Shown piece after piece: positions 1-6,672 of a stretch of 11,683 nt of DNA. Source of the DNA: Candidatus Fibrimonadales bacterium (GTDB lineage Bacteria > Fibrobacterota > Fibrobacteria > Fibrobacterales > Fibrobacteraceae); the NCBI GenBank assembly GCA_009777135.1, contig WRMM01000034.1:1-11683 (forward strand), given 5' to 3'. Position numbers and translations under genes: made by a program. How positions within the stretch are numbered: the first letter of the stretch is position 1; each line of letters starts with the position of its first letter. The notes under the pieces are model-generated. The model saw only the letters and a list, made by a program, of their open reading frames with translations. It had not been told where the DNA came from and did no database searches.

Positions 1-896
1 GTTATGCTCCCTTTGCTGCTGTTGCCAGCGCGTTCAAATAGTTTTGGCAAAAATGCAAAAACAGATGGCGTGTAGCCTTTTGTTGCAGGAGGCTCGCCAA
101 CCGCCAAGCCTATTTCCCGCTGAGCCATTGCCAAACGCGTTGTGGAATCCATCAAAAAAAACACATCTTCGCCAGCATCTCTAAAATATTCCGCAATGCT
201 CATTGCCAAAAAACTCGCCTTCAAGCGAACAAGAGCAGGCTGGTCGCTGGTTGCTACTATAACCACAGAACGCTTCAACCCTTCTGGTCCCAAATCCTTT
301 TCTATAAATTCCCGAACTTCCCTGCCGCGCTCGCCAATTAAAGCTATAACATTAACTTTTGCCAAGCAATTTCTCGCTATCATGCCCATAGTAACGCTTT
401 TGCCCACGCCCGAGCCTGCAAAAATTCCCATTCTCTGCCCGCGCCCAATGGTCAAAAAGCCATCTATGGCGCGAATTCCTGTGAGCATGGGTTCTTTTAT
501 GCGGGTTCTCTGCATTGCAACAGGAGGCTCCGCATAAATTGAGCGGTGCGTTTCGCACTTAACTTCACCCAGCTCATCCATCGGTTTTCCCATGCCATCT
601 AAAATTCTGCCCAAAAGCTGATAGCCAACGGGAGCGGTTAAGGTTTCGCCTTTTGCCGCAACGCTCATTCCGGGCCTAATGCCTTCTAGCGTGCCGAGCG
701 GCATAACAAGAGTTCTGGTTTCTCTGAAACCCACAACTTCTGCATGGCAAACTATTTTCCCGTTCTGCTCAATAACGCAAAGCTCGCCAATGCCGGCGCT
801 TGGTCCCTCGCATTCAACAACCAGACCTATGATTTTCACCACGCGCCCACGCACATCCGCAAGGCGAATGCGAGAAATCCTTTCCAGTTTACTCAT
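1..896 (-). CDS. fliI: Flagellum-specific ATP synthase FliI (type III export ATPase), C-terminus cut off by the window edge
   Basis: This is the cytoplasmic hexameric ATPase of the flagellar type III export apparatus, which uses ATP to help unload and export flagellar subunits. About 298 codons are present. An N-terminal beta-barrel part (roughly residues 15-85) is followed by the RecA-like ATPase core. Visible motifs are Walker A AGSGVGKS (residues 160-167, Lys166), the catalytic-Glu segment GERGRE (Glu189), Walker B LMDSTTR (Asp250), and the GEPPATKGYTPSVF stretch typical of FliI/YscN proteins. The last residues seen, ERAGNSSKGSI, match the point just before the family's SIT segment. ATG at 896 is the only usable start, because a stop lies four codons upstream in frame. 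It overlaps the acyl-CoA ligase stop by 8 bases, which suggests translational coupling. A virulence-type SctN ATPase is the alternative; FliI fits better, but no flagellar neighbour is visible to confirm it. Confidence 0.93.
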   Translation of the reverse strand, partial: MSKLERISRIRLADVRGRVVKIIGLVVECEGPSAGIGELCVIEQNGKIVCHAEVVGFRETRTLVMPLGTLEGIRPGMSVAAKGETLTAPVGYQLLGRILDGMGKPMDELGEVKCETHRSIYAEPPVAMQRTRIKEPMLTGIRAIDGFLTIGRGQRMGIFAGSGVGKSVTMGMIARNCLAKVNVIALIGERGREVREFIEKDLGPEGLKRSVVIVATSDQPALVRLKASFLAMSIAEYFRDAGEDVFFLMDSTTRLAMAQREIGLAVGEPPATKGYTPSVFAFLPKLFERAGNSSKGSI

Positions 897-2655
897 ACAT
901 CTCGTTTATTTCTTTTTCGAACATCCTTTCAACAGCTTTGCGGCGAAGTTTCAACGTTGGGGTTAAAAGCCCGCTCTCCGTTGATAGCTCGGCAAAAACC
1001 ACTTTCCATTTTTTAATTTTTTCCCATTCGTTCAAACGCTTGTTCACAGAATCCACATGTTTCTGCGCTTCTGTATTTATTCTGCGAGATTGCAAAGCTT
1101 TTTCCAAGTCAAATTCTCTTTCGTTTCTTCTTAGCTTGCCCCTAACTATTTCTTGATTCAAAAACAGAATTGCAGATGTGAATTTTCTCCCTTCTGCAAA
1201 AACTTGAGCGGCTTCCACAAAAGCTCGCTGGCTAAGAGCCTGCTCTATTGGAATTGGGCTTACATATTTGCCAGTGCTTGTTTTGAACATTTCTTTTAAG
1301 CGGCCTGTTATCCAAACATAGCCGTCTTCGTCTATGCGACCTTTGTCGCCTGTGCAAAAAAATCCGTCTTCCGTGAAAGCTTCTTTATTTAAATCCGGGC
1401 GGTTAAAATATCCGCTGAACACGCTTGGTCCTTTAGCCTGAATTTCACCTTCAGAAGATATCCTTACTTCCAGATTATGCAAGTATTTGCCAACCGAACC
1501 CATCCTTGAATTTCCTGGGCATTCCGCAGAAATAACCGGCGAAGTTTCCGTTAATCCATAGCCTTCATAGAGCGGCAAACCAATGTTTCTTAAAAACCTG
1601 TTGACATGAATGTTCAAAGCAGAGCTTCCAGATACCATTAGATAAAAGTTATCTCCGAGCGCGGCGCGCATTTTTGAATAAACAAGTTTATCCCAAATAG
1701 TTCCTCGCAAACTCACTTTGCCAGGGTCTGTATTTCTAGCCTTGTTTATGGCGTATTTCACAAGCCATCTTATTGGTATCGGCTTTTTGTTTGCCCCGTC
1801 TATAAGTTTTTCGTAAAGTTTTTCCAAAATTCTTGGCACAACGGTCATGATAGTCGGGCGAATTTCCGGCAGATATTTTCCAACGTTGTTTGGGGTATCC
1901 ACAAAATAAACAGACAGACCGCTGCCTAAAAAATAATAAACCACCATTCGCTCAAATATATGCGCAATAGGCAAAATGCTCATGCACAAATCTTTGTTTG
2001 TATCAACTGGGAAAAACTTTGATATTGCCTGCAGCTGCGTAGCCATGTTTCTTTGTATTAACGACACGCCCTTTGGAGTTCCTGTTGAGCCGCTGGTGTA
2101 AATAATGGAAAATATTTCGTTGCTTTCTATGCTTTTTATTCGTTCTTCAAATTTTTGCCGTTCTTGCTCCGAATCCAGTTTTTTGCCTTTTTCTATAAAA
2201 TCATCCCAAACGGAAGATTTATTCTTATCAATGCCGCTTGGAAGATCCGAGAAGAAAATTAAAGAGTCCATAGAGTTTACAAGCGAGTGAATTTGCGGAG
2301 AAATAGTTTCCCAAGAATCTATTGCCAAAGCTTTTACCTGAGCGTCTTTAACCTGATATTCAAAATGCCCGGAAGATATGTTTGGAAACAAAGGAACGGT
2401 GTAACCGCCGCAAACTTGCGTTGCAAGGTCAACCAAAAGCCACTTGGGAGAACTTGGCGCCATTATCCCAACTCCAATTCCCTTGCCCACGCCTATTTCT
2501 CGCAGAGCAAGGCTTAAAAAATAAACGCTGTTCTGCAGTTTTTCAGAGTCATAGCATTGCCACTCATCGCCAACCCTGTGAAAAAGACCCTTAAAATCCG
2601 GTTGTCTAAAAACCCGCAATATTATCGCAGGCAATGAATCTGTTTCTCTAAACAT
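889..2655 (-). CDS. Long-chain fatty acid-CoA ligase (AMP-forming, FAA1-like)
   Basis: It activates fatty acids to acyl-CoA through an acyl-AMP intermediate, probably at the inner face of the membrane, feeding lipid synthesis or fatty-acid recycling. The 588-residue length is usual for bacterial long-chain ligases. Motifs of the ANL superfamily are clear: the phosphate-binding loop YTSGSTGTPKG (residues 186-196), the aromatic/adenine segment YGLTETSP (from 366), the TGD motif (in FCTGDKGRID), and the hinge region GRLKEMFKTSTGKYVSP, which is characteristic of the long-chain (FAA1/FadD15) branch. I chose ATG at 2655 because a strong ribosome-binding site, AAGGGGG, lies just upstream and overlaps the aminopeptidase stop. 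An in-frame upstream start at 2694 would run into the aminopeptidase gene and lacks such a site. The gap to the aminopeptidase is 13 bp. Substrate chain length cannot be read from the sequence. Confidence 0.93.
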   Translation of the reverse strand: MFRETDSLPAIILRVFRQPDFKGLFHRVGDEWQCYDSEKLQNSVYFLSLALREIGVGKGIGVGIMAPSSPKWLLVDLATQVCGGYTVPLFPNISSGHFEYQVKDAQVKALAIDSWETISPQIHSLVNSMDSLIFFSDLPSGIDKNKSSVWDDFIEKGKKLDSEQERQKFEERIKSIESNEIFSIIYTSGSTGTPKGVSLIQRNMATQLQAISKFFPVDTNKDLCMSILPIAHIFERMVVYYFLGSGLSVYFVDTPNNVGKYLPEIRPTIMTVVPRILEKLYEKLIDGANKKPIPIRWLVKYAINKARNTDPGKVSLRGTIWDKLVYSKMRAALGDNFYLMVSGSSALNIHVNRFLRNIGLPLYEGYGLTETSPVISAECPGNSRMGSVGKYLHNLEVRISSEGEIQAKGPSVFSGYFNRPDLNKEAFTEDGFFCTGDKGRIDEDGYVWITGRLKEMFKTSTGKYVSPIPIEQALSQRAFVEAAQVFAEGRKFTSAILFLNQEIVRGKLRRNEREFDLEKALQSRRINTEAQKHVDSVNKRLNEWEKIKKWKVVFAELSTESGLLTPTLKLRRKAVERMFEKEINEMYE

Positions 2656-2668
2656 TTTGAGTTCCCCC

Positions 2669-4180
2669 TTAATTGCGAACATCGTCCATAGCATACCTTT
2701 TGATTGTTTCCACTATAGTCTTTAAACCAAATGCCGTTGAGCCATGCTCAGTGTATTTATGACCGTTTGAAGCAAAATCAACGCCTGCTATATCCAAGTG
2801 CGCCCACTGCAAACCTTCTTTCACAAACTCCTTCAAGAACAAGGCTGCAATGATGGCTCCAGGACCATCATCGGATATATTGCGAATATCAGCTACTTTG
2901 TCTTTTAAGCCATCGGCATATTCTTCGTCTAGCGGCAGTCTCCACCATTTTTCGCCATTCTCTGCGCCAGATTCCGTTATGGTCATGGCAAATCCATCGC
3001 TATTGCAGAAAAGCCCGCCAATGGAATTTCCAAGAGCGCGGCGTATGGCTCCTGTTAAAGTCGCTATGTCTATAATATGAGTTGCGCCCAGTTCCGCCGC
3101 TTCTGCAAGCCCGTCTATCAATACAAGGCGGCCTTCGGCATCGGTATTCTCTACCATAACGGTTTTGCCGTTTTTGGCTTTGAAAATATCTCCGGGCAGT
3201 ATTGCGTTTTCTCCAGGGCGGTTTTCTGCCAAACATAGAATTGCATCAACTCTTATCGGGAGTTTAAGTTCTGCTATAACCTGAATGGCCGCCAAAATTA
3301 TTGCAGCGCCAGACATATCGCATTTCATTTCGTGCATTTTATCCGATGGCTTCAAGCTTATTCCGCCAGTATCAAAAGTTATGCCCTTGCCCACAAGACC
3401 TATATGAACAGGGTTAAAACGTTTGGGCTTATAGCTAAGAGTTACCATTGCAGGCTCATTTTTGCTACCTCGCCCAACGCTCAAAATTCCATTGTAGCCA
3501 TCTTTCAGCAAATCTTTGCTATAGCGAATTTTAACGCCAAGCCCGTATTTGCGGGCTATATTCTGAGCTATGTCTGCCATAATCGCAGGGGTAAGAGAAC
3601 CGCCCGGCTCATTTGTCAAGTTTTTAGCCAAGTCAATTCCAGAGAACAGGATTTGGAGCGAATTTCCGTCTATTTCCATGTCGTCTGCAAACAGGTATTC
3701 AATGTCTATTTTTTTCTTTTTTTTGCTTTTATACTTGTCAAAGGCGTAGCTTGCATGGCAAAGTCCCTGCAAAATCGCGCTTCTCTTTTTTTCTGAATCT
3801 TCCTTCAGCGAGGGAATAAACAAGGTTTTAACCGAATTGTTTTCTGCCCATTTAGCCAAGCGATAACCTGCCATGCGCAGATGGTCCAAAAAGTCCAAGC
3901 CTCTTTCTTTCCCTGTATCAACAAAAAGAACGGGGTGCGAATATTCATTGTCAATCCTTATTATGCGCAGAGCCTCGGATTCGTGCAAAACGGATTCCGA
4001 GTCTTCTATAAACCGCAGAATTTCTTTGGCGTCGCTGCTGGTTATGGCTTCTTTTTTGCTTTTATTGTATAAAAATACGAATACAGGGCCATCGCCCCAC
4101 CAGCCATTTTCCCGTTCTTTGCCAGGATTTTGCTTTTGGGAGTCAGCATTGCGCTTTGTGTTGGAAGGTTTCTTTTTCAT
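2669..4180 (-). CDS. pepA: Leucyl aminopeptidase (M17 family, PepA-like)
   Basis: A cytosolic two-metal aminopeptidase that removes N-terminal residues from peptides during protein turnover. The protein is 503 residues, as usual for the family. The signature NTDAEGRL is at 345-352. By alignment to the family pattern the metal ligands are Lys265, Asp270, Asp288, Asp347 and Glu349, and the catalytic pair Lys277 and Arg351, so the enzyme should be active. The N-terminus is Lys/Arg-rich (MKKKPSNTKRN). I chose ATG at 4180, 19 bp after the upstream membrane-protein stop, although no clear Shine-Dalgarno precedes it. A TTG at 4240 in the same frame would overlap that gene by 41 bases and is less likely. 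A run of A8-G-A7 encodes Lys153-Lys157 near the end of the N-terminal domain (see findings). PepA homologues can also bind DNA; nothing here tests that. Confidence 0.93.
   Translation of the reverse strand: MKKKPSNTKRNADSQKQNPGKERENGWWGDGPVFVFLYNKSKKEAITSSDAKEILRFIEDSESVLHESEALRIIRIDNEYSHPVLFVDTGKERGLDFLDHLRMAGYRLAKWAENNSVKTLFIPSLKEDSEKKRSAILQGLCHASYAFDKYKSKKKKKIDIEYLFADDMEIDGNSLQILFSGIDLAKNLTNEPGGSLTPAIMADIAQNIARKYGLGVKIRYSKDLLKDGYNGILSVGRGSKNEPAMVTLSYKPKRFNPVHIGLVGKGITFDTGGISLKPSDKMHEMKCDMSGAAIILAAIQVIAELKLPIRVDAILCLAENRPGENAILPGDIFKAKNGKTVMVENTDAEGRLVLIDGLAEAAELGATHIIDIATLTGAIRRALGNSIGGLFCNSDGFAMTITESGAENGEKWWRLPLDEEYADGLKDKVADIRNISDDGPGAIIAALFLKEFVKEGLQWAHLDIAGVDFASNGHKYTEHGSTAFGLKTIVETIKRYAMDDVRN
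3709..3724 (-). other. A-rich slippery run (A8-G-A7) with in-phase A-AAA-AAG inside pepA
   Basis: On the coding strand, eight A, one G and seven A occur in a row. The pepA frame reads AGC AAA AAA AAG AAA AAA ATA, so the heptamer A-AAA-AAG sits in the zero-frame phase used by E. coli dnaX for -1 frameshifting. A -1 slip after codon 155 would add five residues (EKNRH) and then meet TGA at 3701-3699. No upstream Shine-Dalgarno-like stimulator is obvious. It may simply be a lysine-rich linker, or a site for transcriptional slippage. Confidence 0.4.
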
Positions 4181-4199
4181 GCAAAATAATTTAGAAAAA

Positions 4200-5330
4200 T
4201 TACCCACTCTTTCTCTCGCGAAAGCTCTTGTAAGTAGCAATGATTACGCATGTGAATGGAATTGCTAGCACCAAACCCAAAAATCCCAGCAATTTTCCCC
4301 AAACAGCAAGCGATAGCAGAATCAAAATAGGCGGAAGGCCAAGCGTGCCGCCCATTATTTTTGGAACTATCACAGAATCTTGCAAAACTTGAATGCCGAC
4401 ATAAATTGCGGTTATTATTAAAATCACCTGCCAAAAAGCAATTCCCGTTTCCAGCGAGTAGATTAATCCTAAAAATACCGCTATGGGAATGCTTGCCACC
4501 TGCAAATACGGCACCATATTCAATGCGCCTATAAAAAGCCCAAAAGAAAGCCCCATAGGCAGCTTCATTATGCTAAACGATATTGAAAAAAGCACTCCAA
4601 CCATTGCGGCAATGGATGTTTGCGCTCTGAAATACTTGCCCATTATGCTATCAAACGAACGGAAAAAATGCAAAATTTCTTTGGAGCGCTTTTGCGGAAT
4701 TTGCGCAGACAATGTAGATTTCATCTTTTCAAAATCTATCAGCATAAATACCAAGCACAGAGTTATCATAAAAATGCCGAAAATCCATGCGAACATTTTG
4801 CCAACTCCAGAAAACACGCCAACTGCGCCCGGCACAATTTTCCCTAAAATATTTTGCGCAATTTGCATCAAATCAAAATTTTGAAGCGCAAGCCAAACAG
4901 GCATAAAATTCTTTTCTTCCCATATATCCGCCCATACATACTGTATTTTTTCCCAAACGCCTTTTGGAAGATACTCAATAAGGGTTTCTCTCCATGTGCC
5001 ATCGCTTGCGTATTTTTGCAATAAACGCCCCAGCTGCACAATCTGTTCAACCATCATGGGAATAAGCAATAAAGCGGCTCCAACAAGAATAATTGCCAAA
5101 GCAAGAAGCACCAAAAGAGACGCAAGCCACCTGTACTTAACTTTTTTTTGCAAAAGATTTACAAGAGGATTTAAAATATATGCAAGCAAAAATGCTATGA
5201 CAAATGGAATAAGAACATCAGATAAATAATAAAGCAATGCGAAAAAAATCGCCAAACCGGAAACCACGAACAAAAGCCGCATTTTCCGGTCGGCATCCCA
5301 ATAGATTTCTTGATTTGAATCTTTGGGCAT
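4200..5330 (-). CDS. AI-2E/PerM family integral membrane transporter-like protein
   Basis: A 376-residue inner-membrane protein of the AI-2E family exporter group (TqsA/PerM/YdiK-like). Hydrophobic segments occur at about residues 18-37, 38-56, 68-92, 178-200, 236-256, 258-293, 296-318 and 333-361. They are separated by a long soluble stretch at about 95-177 between the third and fourth segments, which is the usual layout of this family. The C-terminal block with VIVPKIMGGTLGLPPI and the last hydrophobic pair is the most conserved part of the family and is intact. Members have been linked to autoinducer-2 export, Na+/H+ exchange and permease-like roles, so the substrate cannot be assigned. 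ATG at 5330 lies 7 bp after the enolase stop, with no strong Shine-Dalgarno in the short gap. Co-transcription with enolase is likely and translation may be coupled. Confidence 0.88.
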   Translation of the reverse strand: MPKDSNQEIYWDADRKMRLLFVVSGLAIFFALLYYLSDVLIPFVIAFLLAYILNPLVNLLQKKVKYRWLASLLVLLALAIILVGAALLLIPMMVEQIVQLGRLLQKYASDGTWRETLIEYLPKGVWEKIQYVWADIWEEKNFMPVWLALQNFDLMQIAQNILGKIVPGAVGVFSGVGKMFAWIFGIFMITLCLVFMLIDFEKMKSTLSAQIPQKRSKEILHFFRSFDSIMGKYFRAQTSIAAMVGVLFSISFSIMKLPMGLSFGLFIGALNMVPYLQVASIPIAVFLGLIYSLETGIAFWQVILIITAIYVGIQVLQDSVIVPKIMGGTLGLPPILILLSLAVWGKLLGFLGLVLAIPFTCVIIATYKSFRERKSG

Positions 5331-5337
5331 ATTTGAT

Positions 5338-6624
5338 TTATTTTATTTTCCCCTGATACGCAGCTTTTTTGCCGAGCTGCTCTTCTATGCGAAGGAGCTG
5401 GTTGTATTTGCAAATGCGGTCAGTGCGGGAAAGCGAACCGGTTTTGATTTGGCCAGCGCTTGTGCCAACAGCAAGGTCTGCGATAAAGGAATCTTCGGTT
5501 TCGCCGCTGCGGTGAGAAGAGATTGCGCCATAGCCAGCTTTCTGAGCCATTTTAATCGCTTCAAGAGTTTCGGTTACTGTGCCGATTTGATTTACTTTAA
5601 TGAGAATTGCATTGGCTGCCTTCATTTTGATGCCTTTTGCCAAGAAAGCCGGATTGGTCACAAAGAAATCATCACCAACAAGCTGAGTTTTTTTGCCAAG
5701 TTCTTTGGTAATGGCAACGTAGCCGTCCCAATCGTTTTGATCCAAAGCGTCTTCAATGGAGATGATAGGGTATTTTTTTACCCAAGAGGCGTATTTTGCA
5801 ATCATATCTTTGGCTGTGTAAAGTTTGCCAGGTTCAGATTTCCAGAACTTGTAGCCTTTGCGGTCGCCTTCGTCAAAAAGCTCGGAAGATGCGCAGTCAA
5901 GAGCTATCGCAATTTGCGAGCCTGGTTTGTAGCCAGCGGCTTTAATGGCTTTCATTATGTATTCAAGAGCTTCGTCATTGGTGAGGTTCGGGGCAAAGCC
6001 GCCTTCGTCGCCAACGGATGTAGCATGTTTGTCTTTTTTGAGCAAACTTTTGAGAACATGGAAAATTTCGGTTATCCAGCACAAGCCCTCAGAGAAGGTT
6101 TTTGCGCCAACGGGCATTATCATAAATTCTTGGAAATCAATTTTGTTGTCTGCGTGCTTGCCGCCATTGATGATGTTTGCCATTGGCGTTGGCAGCACAA
6201 ATTTTTTGGTGCCATGCAATTTGCCAATGTATTTCCAAACAGGAATTTTGCTTGCGTGGGCGCCAGCAACTGTTATAGCCATGGAAGCGCCCAGAATTGC
6301 ATTTGCTCCCAGCTTGCTTTTGTTCTTTGTGCCGTCCAGCTTTATCATAGCCATATCAAGGTCTTTCTGTTTCAAAGGGTCTTTCCCTTTGAGCAGCTTT
6401 GCAATGGGACCATTTACGCTAGCTACTGCTTTAAGCACGCCTTTGCCAAGATATTTTTTGCCGCCGTCGCGCAATTCGCAAGCTTCGTGCTCGCCAGTGC
6501 TGGCTCCGCTTGGAACAGCAGCGCGGGCTACAAAGCCATTGTCAAGCGTTACTTCTACTTCAACGGTCGGGTTGCCGCGCGAATCTAAAATTTGACGGCC
6601 TGCTACATTTTTGATTTTTGCCAT
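5338..6624 (-). CDS. eno: Enolase (phosphopyruvate hydratase)
   Basis: It interconverts 2-phosphoglycerate and phosphoenolpyruvate in glycolysis and gluconeogenesis. The 428-residue protein is full length. Conserved parts are visible in order: the N-terminal ILDSRGNPTVEVEV, the flexible active-site loop SGASTGEHEA (from 39), GDEGGFAPN with catalytic Glu207, Mg2+ ligands Asp243, Glu291 and Asp318, the catalytic base Lys343 within the LIKVNQIGTVTET signature, and SHRSGETED (from 370). No key residue is missing. ATG at 6624 is supported by an excellent Shine-Dalgarno AAAGGAG (6639-6633), 8 bases upstream. The 48-bp gap after the PBP stop contains a TATATT-like element, so a promoter of its own is possible but unproven. 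Confidence 0.98.
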   Translation of the reverse strand: MAKIKNVAGRQILDSRGNPTVEVEVTLDNGFVARAAVPSGASTGEHEACELRDGGKKYLGKGVLKAVASVNGPIAKLLKGKDPLKQKDLDMAMIKLDGTKNKSKLGANAILGASMAITVAGAHASKIPVWKYIGKLHGTKKFVLPTPMANIINGGKHADNKIDFQEFMIMPVGAKTFSEGLCWITEIFHVLKSLLKKDKHATSVGDEGGFAPNLTNDEALEYIMKAIKAAGYKPGSQIAIALDCASSELFDEGDRKGYKFWKSEPGKLYTAKDMIAKYASWVKKYPIISIEDALDQNDWDGYVAITKELGKKTQLVGDDFFVTNPAFLAKGIKMKAANAILIKVNQIGTVTETLEAIKMAQKAGYGAISSHRSGETEDSFIADLAVGTSAGQIKTGSLSRTDRICKYNQLLRIEEQLGKKAAYQGKIK

Positions 6625-6632
6625 TTTAATGA

Positions 6633-6639
6633 CTCCTTT
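6633..6639 (-). promoter_or_regulatory. Strong Shine-Dalgarno of enolase
   Basis: The coding strand reads AAAGGAG here, 8 bases before the enolase ATG. It is the clearest ribosome-binding site in the window and fixes the enolase start. It contrasts with the weak or absent sites before efp, pepA and the AI-2E-family gene, and fits high expression of a glycolytic enzyme. Confidence 0.85.
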
Positions 6640-6672
6640 AGGGTTTTACAGAGGTAATATAGAAAAATGTGT

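Noticed and set aside
142..537. A 131-codon plus-strand open frame at the left end
   Set aside because: It lies wholly opposite the fliI ATPase core, whose Walker motifs are intact, so it is a shadow.
3332..3796. A 154-codon plus-strand open frame opposite the aminopeptidase
   Set aside because: It mirrors the conserved metal-binding region of pepA. Composition looks like reverse-frame translation and there is no ribosome-binding site.
5323..6588. A 421-codon open frame on the plus strand opposite enolase
   Set aside because: It is a long antisense shadow of the highly conserved enolase gene. Its translation (rich in Phe, Ala and Cys) has no recognisable family features, and enolase is intact with a strong ribosome-binding site.
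5945..6595. A second plus-strand open frame (216 codons) inside enolase
   Set aside because: Antisense shadow in another frame, with low-complexity hydrophobic/Ser-rich translation and no motif.
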